From contig JAWZYV010010204.1 in NCBI GenBank assembly GCA_038373885.1, positions 186,001 through 250,000 on the forward strand: a DNA stretch of 64,000 nucleotides. Direction: 5' to 3'. This document shows positions 1-11,255 of the stretch, piece after piece. The position numbers and the translations under genes were made by a program. The notes below the pieces were generated by a model. The model was not told where the DNA came from. It did not search any database and saw only the letters and a program-made list of their open reading frames with translations. This stretch comes from Cheiracanthium punctorium. Lineage: Eukaryota; Arthropoda; Arachnida; Araneae; Cheiracanthiidae. Within the stretch, counting starts at the first letter, position 1, and the number at the start of each line of letters is the position of its first letter.

Positions 1-582
1 AACCTTATTCTTTTCGTCTAGTTTCACGTAACCCTCTGGCTGTTTCATGTAGACTTCTTCGTTCAAGTCACCATGCAGGAATGCTGTTTTTATGTCAACA
101 TGTTTTACATGCATTCTTTTGTAGCATGCAGCAGCGAGGAATGCTCAGATTGTTGTGTGTTTGACAACAGGCGCAAAGGTTTCATCATATTCTGTTCCAA
201 ACTTCTGGCTGAATCCTTTCGCTACGAGTCTTGCTTTGTAGTGCTCAACTGCTCCAACTTCATTTAATTTTGCCATGAACGTCCACATGCATCCAATTGC
301 TTTCTTTCCTGGTGGAAGATCGACTAATTCCCGAGTCTCATTATCATGGAGAGATTCCATCTCTTCTTCGGTCGCATCGATCCATTTTTGTTTTTCTTCT
401 TGGTTTTCCATATTTTCTACTTCTTTCCAACTTTTCGGTTCTATAACTTTCGAGTATACTTGATATGCCAGTCTTTCACGTGGTACACTTTTTGTTGTTC
501 TTTCAGATCTTCTAGGAGGTGTATTTTCTTCTGCGTCTTCTTCAGGAATTGTTCCGCATTGGGTGTCTTCATCTCTGTTCAC
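1..582 (-). pseudogene. copia-A reverse transcriptase, N-terminal part
   Basis: This is the start of the copia-type reverse transcriptase (RVT_2), which copies element RNA into DNA in virus-like particles. The 145-residue frame at 145-582 contains WIDATEEEMESL, the GCMWTFMAKLNE stretch and YKARLVAKGF, all family hallmarks that precede the first catalytic aspartate. A basic, polar linker (PPRRSERTTKS) precedes it, typical of the tether between integrase and reverse transcriptase. Unlike copia-B, no MBD-like segment is seen in this tether. The reading continues in another frame to position 1 (a frame break near 145), and the YMDD box is outside the window. Confidence 0.88.
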
Positions 583-759
583 CTCTTCTTTTCTCGTGTT
601 TCCTAATTCGTACTCAATTTCTTCTTCATTTTGATCTTCGTATTATGTAAACTTATTTTCAATGAACTTGGCTGTTCTGCAAACCTTCACTTCGTCACCT
701 ACATAAATGTGGTATCCAGTGCTTCTGTTATCATAACCGATGAAAATTCCTTCGACAGC

Positions 760-1311
760 TCAATCATCTAATTTTCCTCTTTTGTTCTTGTGGACGTAAG
801 CGAAAGCCTTGCACCCAAATACTTTTAAGTCAGAAAGGTTCTGTTTTTTATTGGTCCATAACTCATATGGAGTTTTCACGTTTGATTTCGTTGGCAGGCG
901 GTTCTGTAAATATACTGCTGTGTTTATGGCTTCACCCCAGAATTTCTGTGGTAAACCTGCTTCGATTAACATGCTATGAGTTATTTCTAAAAGAGTACCA
1001 TTTTTCCTTTCAGCAACTCCATTCTGAGGTGGCGAATAGTGAACTGTCAACTGATGGTTTATTCCTTGTTCAACAAATTAGTCCTCGATTTCGTGACTAA
1101 TATATTCACCTCCGTTATCAGTTCTTATTGCTTCAATTTTTCTTCCGAATTTGGTTTTCGTCATAGCCACGTATTCTTTTAACTTCGAAAAAACTTCATT
1201 CTTTTGAGACATTAAATAAACAATTGTGAAACGACTGTAATCGTCAACGAATGTGACGAAATAAGTTTTTCCTCCAATAGTTGGAGTTGGAATGGGACCA
1301 CAAACATCCAA
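760..1311 (-). pseudogene. copia-A integrase catalytic core
   Basis: Two open pieces cover the rve core that inserts element cDNA into the chromosome. The first (1078-1311) opens MDVCGPIP, giving the first catalytic Asp. It then has the VDDYSRF box and RTDNGGEY with the second Asp. The second (760-1050) has YSPPQNGVAERKN with the catalytic Glu. A stop or frame change between 1078 and 1050 separates them. Downstream the second piece continues into the usual LKVFGCKAFAYVH region. The catalytic triad residues are all still visible, so decay is moderate. Confidence 0.88.
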
Positions 1312-1332
1312 ACGTATGAGTTCTAGAGGTTT

Positions 1333-1839
1333 TCATGCCCTGAATGAAGCTGACTTCGGATATGGTTTATTTTTCATTTTAGCTTTTGTGCACGTTTCGC
1401 AAATTTTCTCATGTGTGCAATTTTCAATTTTAATGCTGCTAGCTAACTGTTCGCGAATTAACCACTTTATTGAATTGTAACTTCGGTGGCCAAGCCGCTT
1501 GTGCCATAATTCTATGCAGTTTTCTTTTCTACATTCTGAGGTACCGTAAGCTAAATTTTGAACTTCGGGGTATTGTACCGCAGCTTTGTACAAACCCTCT
1601 TTAGCTATTCCTTCTAAGCGAATTTCCCCATTTTGGATAAATCTGCATTTATTTCCTTTGAAAATCACATGACAGTTATTCTCAGTCGCGCATTTAACAC
1701 ATATTAGATTTGTTTCTAGTTCCGGAACATATAATACATTTTTCAGAGTTATCTGATTTGTGTTTCTTTCATGAGCTAAACATTGTGTCACAACAGTACC
1801 ATGACCCTTTACTTTCAGCTTGTTGCCATTTGCGACCAC
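1333..1839 (-). pseudogene. copia-A protease C-terminal region and GAG-pre-integrase zinc domain
   Basis: A 168-residue frame. Residues 28-50 (QITLKNVLYVPELETNLICV) match the segment after the copia protease. Residues 111-151 carry the HHCC integrase zinc ligands: His in LWHKRLGH and Cys in ICETCTKAK. This domain binds zinc and helps the integrase multimerise. It joins the integrase core directly on the left. The protease active-site DTG should lie near 1860-1930, where the frame is broken. Confidence 0.85.
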
Positions 1840-1999
1840 AACTTCGCATTCAATATTGCGATATATTTTGGAAAACAGCTATAGATCGTTCCCCATATGA
1901 GAAGTACACCCCGAGTCAATAATCCAGGAGTACGGAGGTGAGTGACCTTCTCTGCGATCCTCTACGCTAAGCGTGAAGCATTTCTTATCAGTGAAATTG

Positions 2000-2792
2000 T
2001 CAAGAGTGTCCGAAGCGGGGGGGGGAGCTTTTCAGGGAGCAAGGTTTCACTTCTTCCTTGCGACTTGGTTTCAAAGCAAAAGGAAGATTTTTGCGTGTTT
2101 TTGTTTTTTGATACGCTGCAATATAATGGGCTTGATTCTTACCCTTTAAATGCCAGCAATTCGCTCTTTCATGGTTTGTTTTTCGGCAATACATGCAGAA
2201 TTTGTAACTGCGATTTTTCGCTTGGGTTTGATATGCTCTGGAGCCTTCATTTTTTGTTTTTGAATCTATGGGTGTGTTCATCTGTTAACTTCGTTTTTAT
2301 AAATTCTGGAGTCAGCTCTTCCTCGGGTCTAGCTTCCAAGGCAGTAATTAACCCATCATAACTACGCGGGACAGAGCACAGGAGCAAAGCCGAGATGTGT
2401 GAGTCGTTTATATTTTCCCCAATTGCACGGAGCTTATCAATCAGCTCGAGCATACGAACAATATGATTATTCATGTCTCCTCCTTCTTCAAGTTTACTGC
2501 TGTATAATTTTCTCAGCAAAAAGAGCTTATTTGAGAGGTTCGATCTTTCATGAATTTTCTTAAGCGCATCCTATGTGGCTTTTGCAGTCGTTTGATATTT
2601 TACGTGCATTATTTGGTTGTCTTCAACGCACAAATTAATGAAGGCACGTGTCTTTTGATCGCGTTTTTGCCAGTCTGCTGTTTTTGGTGTAGGAATGAGA
2701 TCATAAAGATCTTCCTTCGTGAGAAGCATCTCCATTTTAAATTTCCATGTAGCGTTTAGTTTCGCTATTGTTATGTTATCTTTAAGAGACAT
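2000..2792 (-). pseudogene. copia-A gag with CCHC knuckle
   Basis: The gag reading starts at 2792 (MSLKDNITIAKL), continues in pieces at 2247-2519 (UBN2-like capsid with LRKLYSSKLEEGGDM) and ends with a nucleocapsid part at 2000-2281. The knuckle CMYCRKTNHERANC (about 2156-2197) has C-x2-C-x4-H-x4-C spacing. Gag packages the element RNA. At least two interruptions separate the pieces, including a stop near 2571. The start fits because it lies just downstream of the primer site and LTR. Confidence 0.85.
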
Positions 2793-2867
2793 TTTTTTCT
2801 TTTTCAGATTTTCAGTTTCAGTGATTAAAATTTATCAATTTACTTAATGCAATTGTCTGAAGCAACC

Positions 2868-2882
2868 TCAGTCTCATAATCT
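2868..2882 (-). promoter_or_regulatory. copia-A primer-binding site matching the elongator tRNA-Met anticodon arm
   Basis: The plus strand reads TCAGTCTCATAATCT, identical over 15 bases (from memory of the tRNA) to the anticodon arm of elongator tRNA-Met, CAT being the anticodon. It sits between gag and the inferred LTR end (TGTCGTAAG at 2888), where a primer site belongs. Priming from a cleaved half-tRNA at the anticodon is established for Drosophila copia, which uses initiator tRNA-Met; here the match is to the elongator. Confidence 0.7.
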
Positions 2883-2887
2883 AAATA

Positions 2888-3255
2888 TGTCGTAAGTTTG
2901 GTTGGATCTACAGGTAGCATGCAAAAGTAAACAAAGGAATGATTGCTTACCTGTGATCTTCTTGCATAGCGCAAGGTCTCGGACGAATGCAAAACGTCTT
3001 AATCACAACTATGTATTTATTACGTCTCGATTACATGGAAATAAAAATAAGTAAACATTATTAGATTAATACAAAAGTATATTGGATAACTGGCAGCAGA
3101 CAGAGATATGTGTCATAGCACTCTGAGATCTCTTGATGAGTGGAGGGTGTGGGTGGAAAGACCAAAACAAACCCTCAGAGCCACCTTCCAGTGAAAGGCC
3201 AAAGTACGGCACAGATAGTGAGCTGGATTATTAAAAGGCAAGGAGTCTGACAGAA
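2888..3255 (-). repeat. copia-A candidate 5' LTR
   Basis: The inner edge is placed at TGTCGTAAG, six bases beyond the primer site. The outer edge near 3250 is a guess, since no second LTR is present for comparison. The stretch has mixed composition unlike the AT-rich DNA to its right. Confidence 0.4.
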
Positions 3256-3579
3256 ACTACAATTAATGGGCTACATTTTTTGTCAATGAATTGTTATGGT
3301 CGATTAGTTAAAGGATAGTTTTTCTTTACTTTTATTTTAGTCTAAAGCTCTTTGAAAGCCATAGATTTTATTCAAAAATAATGCCTACCCAGGTTATTTT
3401 CAGCCCCACCCACTAATTCAATCTTGGATAGAGACCTGATATTGTAAATCAATTTGATTGCATGGTAAGACATCAATCAAAAACTATATCCATCTGTCTT
3501 ATGTATTACTTTATCAAGAATGTTAAAGCATAATTTTTCATCCTGTCCCATGCATATTATAGATAGAACTGTAGTAGTA
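3256..3579. other. AT-rich interval; short hAT-end-like fragment
   Basis: No gene is seen. At about 3383-3418 the words TACCCAGG and GCCCCACCCACTAATT resemble the right end of the hAT element at 4167-7773 (GCCCACCCTGG, CCCCACCCATTAAA), so a decayed related end may be present. Confidence 0.35.
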
Positions 3580-3599
3580 GGGTCATGTGGGGTTAAATG

Positions 3600-4158
3600 A
3601 CCATAAATTTAGCTATTTTCAACTTTACTAAGCTACACATCTAAAATGATATAACATATTTAAAATTTTTTGACAAATATTTTACATTGGACTATCTAAC
3701 AGTAACTATAAATTTTTGTTTTTCTTTTACAAACATTAAAACTGTTTGATCATTGATCATGATAACAAGCCAAACAGAATTATTTTACCCCATGGTTTGG
3801 GGTAAAATGATTATAGATGAAAAAAATGAAACAACTCATAGAAAATGATATTATATGAATAAGATCAACTGGAAAATGGATAACAAATATTTTATTAAAC
3901 AGTTTTACATGGAATTTTAATTTAGCTATCAGAACTTTATAAGTATAATGTCCTCTACTATTGAAATTTGGTTCATCCAGTATTTGAATTATCTGTTCAG
4001 TTTGAACTTGAAATATTTAATTGAAGTGTAAATATTCATTGAAGTATTTAATTGTAAATAGATCCTTTTCTGCAGACAAAATCTGTCGAAAAATGTTTAA
4101 TAAAACTTTTACCATAGTACTTAAGAGCCAGCAGATATTTTGTCCGAAAGTGTTGTTA
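3600..4158. other. AT-rich interval without a gene
   Basis: This belongs to the putative host element around the hAT insertion. Words such as TGGGGTAAAATGA (about 3796) recur here. No coding signal was found. Confidence 0.4.
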
Positions 4159-4772
4159 TGGTCATGCAGGCCCGTAGCTATGGGTGGGCCTACGAGGGCG
4201 GTGCCCACCCTGCTTCTGGGCTACACAAGCCAAGCGGCCATATCATGGTCTCCGTCTGAATCGGAACATGAATTGAATACCGTTGTAGTTGTTCAAGTTT
4301 GTCTCTAAATACATTACAATAACTGTTAATTGTCAAGCAGAAGTTGGTTGCCAACTGGTTGCTATGCTAGAGTGAAAGCATATTGAAGACGAATGACGCG
4401 TGCATTCAGAATGCAATCAAATTCTAACGGAAATGCAAAGAAGGTGAAGCACTGCTCAACTCCCAGTATTATTTTTACCTTTGTTGACATTTCACCTCAT
4501 GAATGCAACAAGAATACGAATGATTGCATTTTAAGTTTGTGTGCGGACGGATTAAAAATAATGTTCAAATTAAATAAAAGGGTTTTTAAGCTTTTAACAT
4601 AAACTTCATGTAAGTTAGCAGCTATTTAAAATATTTTTACCTCACAAATTTAACTGAATTATTAACGTTACGAAACTAAACAAAATTCAAAATTGAGATT
4701 TCAATCGAAATTTATATAATTATTTTAAATTATTTAGTTAATTTTAATGGGGTGAATTACTAAACAGTTAGT

Positions 4773-6997
4773 ATGTCTTTACTAAGGTATTTCACACCTG
4801 TGTCGTGTTCTGCTGCAGCTACTACGAGTGCAACACCATACTCAAGTAAAACTGCTTCTAGTGCTTCTTCCCTTTTATGTGATACTATTGATCCGCTTTC
4901 CTCATCAGTTTCAACTGTTACATCTTCTTCATTAGTTAGTGTTTCTTCTTCTAATTTTCTATTTGATTTGGGAGAGGAGGTGCCTTCTCAACCTAAAGAA
5001 TTATTTCGCCAGCCTTCGTATGGATCGAAACTCCGATCCTTCCCTGAAAAATGGTACATCGGTGTCGTCCGTGGCTGGAATACTCGGTTCAAAGATAGGC
5101 AGCGTTCTGCTTTTGTTGTAGAAAATTCTGCAATAGTGCCTCGACTGGTAAATACATGTGACGTAGAGGAGGATTCCTTAATTTGAAGTGTGCTTTGGAG
5201 AAAGATCGTGGTTTTTCTTTGCATGAAATATTGGGTGACCACATTGCTGCTACGTGTGCCTAGAAAGATCTTCAAATACGGAAGCAACATCATAAGGAGG
5301 TGAGCACTCTCGTCAATGATAGTCAGTTGCATAATAACCGTTATTACATCTCTTCAGTGTTGGGAATAGTGAAATTCCTTGTTACTAATGAAATGCCGCT
5401 GCGAGGTGATAAGGAATATGATGAATTTGATGACTCTTCTTCAGGTTTATTTAGGCAGCTTTTTGAATATACACTTAGTAAGGACAACAAACTAGCTGAT
5501 ATTATAACCAGAATACCAAAGAATGCTACATACAAATCTCCGGAAGTGCAGAATGAAATTATTTCTATATTGGCGAAAATGGTTCAAGAAGAAATTGCGA
5601 GGAGAGTTCAGGGAGCAGATGCTCCATTCTTCACTATCAAAGTGGATGGAACGAAAGATTGAAATGGGACTGAAAATGTGTCTATCGTCATCCGTGCCGT
5701 TAAAGAAGGAATTCCATTTGAACATTTAGTTAGTATTGCTACTACAATTTCTCTGGATGCAGATGCGGTCAGTACAACAATTCTGGATGAGCTTAATAAA
5801 CTGGGACTGGATCCAAAGAACATCATCTCTCAATGTTACGATGGTACTGCCGTCATGGCTGGAGCATGCCGTTGCGTGCAGGCTAAAGTCAAGTGTCAAT
5901 TCAAGAAAGAAATTCCTTTCATTCATTGCTATAACCATAACTTGCACTTAGTGATTATAAGTGCTATTTCAGGGGACAAAGATTTGTGCAGTTTCTTCGA
6001 TATCTGCTCTGGACTCTATAAATTCACCAGAAAGCATCATGTAGCAAGTGTGTATGAGGGGCAAGCACTGAATCGTCTATTGCCTCAACGACGGTCTGGG
6101 CTTTACCGCTGTACAGTAGCGATACTAAATAATTACTCGGAACTTATCAAGGTTCTTCAAAAATGTGCTTACTCTAGTGATATTTTAATGGAAGCAACTG
6201 GGCTGCTTTCCCAAATTAAAACTCCTCGGTTTGTATTTCTTGGAACTGTTTGGGATTCCCTTCTATCCCTGTTAGATCCAGCCAATAATGCACCGCAGTC
6301 TAAAGCTATGGACCTTCTACAAGCGAGCGAAATTATTGCCAGCGTTGTAGAAGAAATTAAAAAGCATCAAAATGTTGAACATTTTGACACCTTATACAAA
6401 TCAGCTATGACAATGCTATCGTCTGTGCACGCTGAAGAGATTCTGGCTCCGAAACGTAGATGTGTGGTTCCAATCCATTTCAAAGATTTCATCATGACTG
6501 AGTCTGTAGGAGGATGCACGTGTTCCCAGCAATACAAGGAAATGTTGCAACAAGAACTACTAAGAATGCACCATGATGCCTTTGACCGAACAATAGCAGA
6601 GCTGAATTTACGCTTCAGCCCAGAGAAGATACAATTATTAGAGAGTATGAAAGCTCTCACGTCCATGACCAGCAATTCGTTTGACATGCAGCACCTCAGG
6701 TGTCTATCAAATTTATGCTATATCGATTTGGATGGTGCAACTGCTGAAATAGCAACAGCATGAACTTTCTTTGCAAAAGAAAAATATCAGAGTTGAAGCT
6801 CTCAGCCACATTGCATGAATGAAATGACAGCATTTATGTTCAATTACAGAGATGCATTTCCTTCTATTTATTGCCTTCTTGTTTTCTGCCTTGTCAATAG
6901 GAGTATCTACAGCAAACCTGCGAGGCGTCATTTTAGCACTCTTTCAAGAATCTTAACTCCATTTCGTTTCATCCATGCTGCAGGAGAGGAAAGCTAA
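4773..6997 (+). pseudogene. hAT transposase (ZMYM1/TTF-type), broken
   Basis: Four collinear pieces (4773-5186, 5300-5662, 5678-6763, 6815-6997) read as one transposase with stops at about 5184 and 5660, a TAG near 5262 and further breaks near 6763. The start MSLLRYF is the usual N-terminus of this group. ELFRQPSYGSKLRSFPEKWY is the TTF-like zinc region. IKVDGTKD supplies the first catalytic Asp, QCYDGTAVMAG the second, and HCYNHNLHLV the conserved C/H motif. The last piece (FPSIYCLLVFCLV, then FSTLSRILT) is the hATC dimerisation region. It sits centrally between the two TIRs. The family excises and reinserts the element; this copy is dead. Confidence 0.9.
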
Positions 6998-7169
6998 CCT
7001 AATCCTTCTTGCATTTTGAAACATAAAACTCATGAAACAGCATTCCAGTGGAGCTTGTGTTTAAAAGCGGTTTCCATGGTGCAAAAAAAATCGACGTCTA
7101 CAAACTTTATTGAAATGTCCGCTAATTGAGTGTATTGAAGAAAAAAAACTCAAAAACTAGGATAAAAAA

Positions 7170-7498
7170 CCAATAAATAAAACTTTGTTTATTACTCCAC
7201 AGGACCTTTAAAAAAAAGGTATACGCATTTTTGAAAGCAGCAAAAAGAGTGCCTTCTTCATTAGAACCTAAATGTGTACCATCAAAACAGACAGCAAAAC
7301 CATGAAAAATGCAAAATTAAAATAAATAAAATAAAAAAAAAAATTATTTTTGCATTTGAATGTTTTTGCTGTTTTGCTGGATGGTGCGTATTAGGTTACT
7401 GATGAAGAAAAGCCCCACTTTCGTTGCTTCCGAAAACACTTATACCTTTTTTAAAAAGGTCTTGTGAGTAATTCCAAAGTTTATTGCTTATTTTTTTA
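7170..7498. repeat. Foldback MITE inside the hAT element
   Basis: The left arm (AATAAAACTTTGTTTATTAC, then CAGGACCTTT and AAAAGGTATA) is mirrored by the right arm (TATACCTTTT, AAAAGGTCTTG, AATTCCAAAGTTTATTG). The centre is AT-rich. There is no coding signal. Confidence 0.55.
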
Positions 7499-7781
7499 AG
7501 ACACTATTTCTTAATTCCTGCATTTTGAACCTGTTTCTGTTTTTTATATATATATTTTGCTGTTTTACTTTCCTTAGAGCGTATTTTGCGTATTTTCCTT
7601 AGGCTGCCTTGATAATTAAAATGTAAAAGATTTTTTGGCAATGAAGTATTGATTTTAGCTGTTAAAATAGTTTTTTGTTTTTGCTTTAGTTTTGCAGATT
7701 CAAAAAAATCGTGCCCACCCTGGATATTTTTCGGACCCCACCCATTAAAACTAAACCCTAGCTACGGGCCCTGTGGTCATG

Positions 7782-8373
7782 CCATTTTTGAGCTCTTCTT
7801 TCAAACTCTTTTTTTTAAATAAGAATTAGGATTTTTTCTTCACAAAAATTTTCAAGAATAGCATACTTTTCTTTACTTCATGGTCCTTCATGCTTTTTCT
7901 TCAAAAATGTGCAGCAAAAACACATCCTCTATTAGCATTTATTTTATAAAATGTATGATTTCCAGTATTGTAAAATTTTTGGGTTCTTTTTTCTTATTTT
8001 TCAGGTAAAAAATAAAAAGTAGAATAACAGAAATCTATTTATTTTATTCACGTTATTACTAACAGTAGAAAGACCCAAAAATCCACTGACCCGAAGTCCC
8101 GCAAGGCTCTAAAAATCCACACTGTCTGTTTCAATGTAAAACAAATGAAAATCTTTCCCTACCAAACTGAAAAGTTTTAGAAAAACTATACTATAAACCA
8201 CAAAAGTAAAAACTAAAATAGGCTATTTCCCACTTGAAAAAAAAATATTTTTTAGAGTTTTGTGAGCTCTGATGGTAACATTGATATCCTTGAAAATGAC
8301 TGGACAGTGGACATAATTAAACTCAATTATTGTCCACATGACACAGACTCTGACACAGTAAACAAGTGAGGGA
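7782..8373. other. AT-rich interval, nothing recognised
   Basis: Homopolymer-rich DNA without a gene, an RNA signature or clear terminal repeats. Confidence 0.4.
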
Positions 8374-8600
8374 CAGGGCTGGGGGAGTAGCGCGCTACAA
8401 GTAGCGAAAAACTACAGTAGTCGCTACTTTTTTTTTTAGTAGTTTTGTAGTGTAAGCATGCTACTTTTTTAAAAAAGAGTAGTTTTGTAGTGTAGCATGC
8501 TACTTTTTTAAAAAAGAGTAGTTTGTTTGTAGTGTAGCGCGCTACAAAAAAAAATTAGTAGTTTTGTAGCGCGTTTTTGGAAGCTACTTTTTGCCGTGTC
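8374..8600. repeat. Palindromic GTAGCGCGCTAC repeat block
   Basis: Starting at CAGGGCTGGGGGAGTAGCG, the block repeats self-complementary words: AGTAGCGCGCTAC, AGTAGTTTTGTAGTGTAGCA and GCATGCTACTTTTTT, in both orientations. The CAGGG start is hAT-like, but no matching right end or TSD was found. Confidence 0.5.
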
Positions 8601-8689
8601 CATCATTTTCCGGTGATTGATCTCATGGTGCAAAATTCTCTTTTCTTATGACACCAAGCATAGAAACTGGAAACTGATGCTTGAAAAGA

Positions 8690-8860
8690 ATAACCCAATC
8701 CCTCCCTCACCCCTCCCAGGGTATCTATGTGTTGGCCCCGTGCCCCCCCCCCCCCCCCCGGGATTTCTATGGGGGCACACACACCACACGAGTGAGGGGG
8801 GGGGGGGGAGGGGAGATTTTTTTTTCTTTTTCCTGCCTGAAAGCCTGGACCTTGTAACAT
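8690..8860. repeat. Low-complexity C-run/G-run inverted pair
   Basis: A run of C near 8745-8759 is followed by a run of G near 8798-8815, separated by GGGGGCACACACACC. Proline- and glycine-rich reading frames here are artefacts of the runs. Confidence 0.7.
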
Positions 8861-10070
8861 CTTTTTTTTCTTCTTATCGTTTCTCAGTATTATTTTGTAG
8901 ACTCCACCAATCTGCTATAAAAGAGGACAAAAAAAAAGAAGGAAAAGAGAATCCAAAAGCTGATCATATTTTAGATGGGACCTCGGGGTAACTGGGTTTT
9001 ACTTGTAGGCAAAAGGCGCACCCCACTGAGGGGGCTATGGGGGCTAAAGCTCCCCTAAAAACTGGAGAGTTTAGATTTTGAAAAACCTTTAAAAAATTGG
9101 AAAAATGTCATTAATGAATTTTAAAACATTTTTATTATTAAAAAAATTATCTTAAACTATTTTCTAAAAATATTTTTTTTTTACCAAAGAAAAAAAAAGA
9201 GACGTTATTTTTTTTAAGTAAAATACTTTAGTCAGTATATGAAAATACAGTTTAAAACTCTATTTACAAACGTCAGTGAAAAAAAGTCAGGTAATTTTAT
9301 TTTATAACAAGTTTACGCTGATAGTGGGCCTTGTGTTTTCTATGGGCGTGTAATACAGAAATATTTTTGACATTATAAGGGGAATTATTTACTATAAATC
9401 GAGGTCCACTATAAACCAAGTTCATTAATATTTTGTAGTCCTTAGCCCCCTCCTAAAACTAAAAATCTTTGGTGCGCCCACTGCTTCAGGGCCCCCTTTT
9501 ACTATACCATACCAAGCATTTTTAAACATAGTATTTTTTCAGAGTCTCTCATTATCACACGGATGCGCGGGCAAATAGCCCGGAGCCCCTGAAAAAAATA
9601 GAGGCCTCGCAAAATCTCTCGATTTTATTGTGTATTAAAATTTTATATATGCTGCGATAATTTTTTTGTTAAGCTACATTTCCCTTTATGATATCTAGAT
9701 CATAAATTGTGTAACAATAAAAAAGGCTTCGAGACTTATATTTTTCCGTTCTTTCTAAACTCAATGATAATGGTTTTCTAAGACTAGATTAATAAAAAAT
9801 AGAAAATTAAAAGGCATTTTTTGAAAAACTTATGACCATATGTTACTTATCATAAAAAATATCCATTAGTTAGCATTTTTTTATATATATATATACATAT
9901 ATATATTTATGATGAAGAAAAAGAAAAAATTTTTCTGGCGAACCTGGCGCACACATACGCTAATAAATATAAATGAATTTTTAAAAAAAATATTAAAAAT
10001 CAATTTTTTAAATGCATAGTCCTTGTTTCTAAATGAGTATAAAATACATGGGTAAAATTTTTAATTGAAT
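8861..10070. other. AT-rich interval with decayed element ends
   Basis: No gene. At about 9010 GGCGCACCCCACTGAGG and at about 9472 GGTGCGCCCACTGC face each other, as the ends of a small element would, with GGGGGCTAAAG and TTAGCCCCCTCC inside them. A short GC-rich fragment (GCGCGGGCAAATAGCCCGG) lies at 9565. None could be delimited. Confidence 0.35.
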
Positions 10071-10952
10071 CAGGGATGTGCCAGCTGCTCCCAATTGCTC
10101 CCAAAATTGTTGCCAAAATCAGTCCCTGGTGCTCCAATCTGCTACAAAAAAAGATTAGTTTTTTTGGACATTTTTTGCTCCAAAATTCAGCAAAAAACTG
10201 CTACATTTTTTTAATTTTTCCCCATATATGTTTTAAAATGTTTTGTAAAATCTTTCCGAATTTTTTTACAAGTCATCACACATTTCTAAGCATTCCCAAT
10301 TTCAATCTTTTCTCTAATAATCTTAAAAAAATGAATATTTTTTTTTCTTTTGCATCCCTTTGTTTTAAAACCTTCAATGCCTTAAGAGTAAAAAAAATTG
10401 AACCTCTGTTTTTAAAAGTCAATTTTTATATAAGTTTTGTAATTTTTTTTTGTTACCAAATTTTTTTATTAGCTGCTAAGGGTAGTTTAATATAGTTTAG
10501 TAAAATATTGCATTTTTTGATTAAAAAATAGATATTTTTGTATAGCAATGTGTAAAAATAAACTGTATTTTTTTATTTATTTTTCATAAGCTTCTGACCC
10601 CCCCCCCCCCCTCCAAAAAAAAAAATAAATAAAATAAAAAAACAAAAAAAAAAACTTGTTTTTTGTTATAAGCTAAGAATTTTTTAAGAAACCCCCTTAA
10701 TTTATTTTTATTTTATTTTTTTTTTTTTTTAAAATTGGCATTCTTTAGTGGACTTTGCCCTTTCCCTCCAAAAAATAAATTTTTGTATTTCAAAAATTGA
10801 CATTCTTATGCACCAAAAAGTGACTTTTTTCTTGCTCCAAAATTGCTCCACTAATCGGTTTTTTTCTTGCTCCAAAATTGCTCCAAAAAAATGTCTTTTT
10901 CTTGCTCCACAAAATTGCTCCAAAAATTTTAATTTCAGCTGGCACATCCCTG
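10071..10952. mobile_element. TIR element with subterminal TTGCTCC repeats
   Basis: The ends are CAGGGATGTGCCAGCTG at 10071 and CAGCTGGCACATCCCTG at 10952, exact inverted copies of 17 bases. Subterminal words TTGCTCC / GCTCCAAAATTGCTCC recur near both ends, at least eight times in total, like transposase-binding repeats of hAT elements. The flanks AATTGAAT and CATAGATA do not match, so the TSD is lost. Open frames inside are AT-composition artefacts. Confidence 0.75.
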
Positions 10953-11150
10953 CATAGATAAGAGTCAAACATGAAATTGTAAGTGTTGCCATTACATATT
11001 AAAAGAATTTTACCAAATCAAATAAATTAGTTTAAAAATATTGCTTATAATATAAATGAGCTAAACAAAAATCAGTATGCCAAAAACAAATGCATTTGAA
11101 ATTTATTGTCGACTTTTTGTAGACTGTTCATTTTACCCCACTTAACACTA

Positions 11151-11255
11151 TATAGCCGTATATCCGGCAGTTATAATTTGGATATCTGACGGTATTTCGG
11201 ATATTGAAAAATCTACCGGATACTTGCTGTATATCCGTTACATCCCTAATCTTAA
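11151..11255. mobile_element. hAT-type MITE end fragment
   Basis: The right edge, reverse-complemented, reads TAGGGATGTAACGGATATAC, a common hAT MITE terminus in animals. GGATAT and ATATCC words repeat inside. No partner end was found. Confidence 0.4.

Larger units (their letters stand above)
1..3255 (-). mobile_element. Ty1/copia retrotransposon copia-A, 5' part, cut by the window edge
   Basis: Reading right to left, the order is a candidate 5' LTR (about 2888-3255), a primer site (2868-2882), gag with a CCHC knuckle, the protease region, GAG-pre-integrase, integrase core and the start of the reverse transcriptase. Integrase before reverse transcriptase is the Ty1/copia order. The reverse transcriptase, RNase H and 3' LTR lie beyond position 1. 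Several in-frame stops and frame changes mark it as a decayed copy. The outer LTR boundary cannot be fixed because the partner LTR is not in the window. Confidence 0.88.
4167..7773 (+). mobile_element. hAT DNA transposon with exact 8-bp TSD
   Basis: The ends are CAGGCCCGTAGCTATGGG at 4167 and, reverse-complemented, CAGGGCCCGTAGCTAGGG ending at 7773. Both begin CAGG, as expected of hAT. The flanks carry the identical 8-mer TGGTCATG (4159-4166 and 7774-7781), the hAT TSD length. Total length is 3.6 kb. It holds a broken transposase on the plus strand (4773-6997) and a small foldback repeat (about 7170-7498). Confidence 0.93.
3580..11148. mobile_element. Possible old TA-flanked element hosting later insertions
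   Basis: The left end reads GGGTCATGTGGGGTTAAATG after TA (3578-3579). The right end, reverse-complemented, reads GTGTTAAGTGGGGTAAAATG before TA (11149-11150). The shared GTGGGGTWAAATGA and flanking TA suggest the two ends of one Tc1/pogo-type element. The 7.6-kb interior is mostly later insertions. No transposase of its own is visible. The pairing is inference. Confidence 0.45.

Noticed and set aside
8603..8991. Proline- and glycine-rich coding frames
   Set aside because: Produced by C and G homopolymer runs.
10076..10495. 139-codon Phe/Lys/Asn-rich frame
   Set aside because: Composition follows poly-T and poly-A runs within a MITE; no domain.
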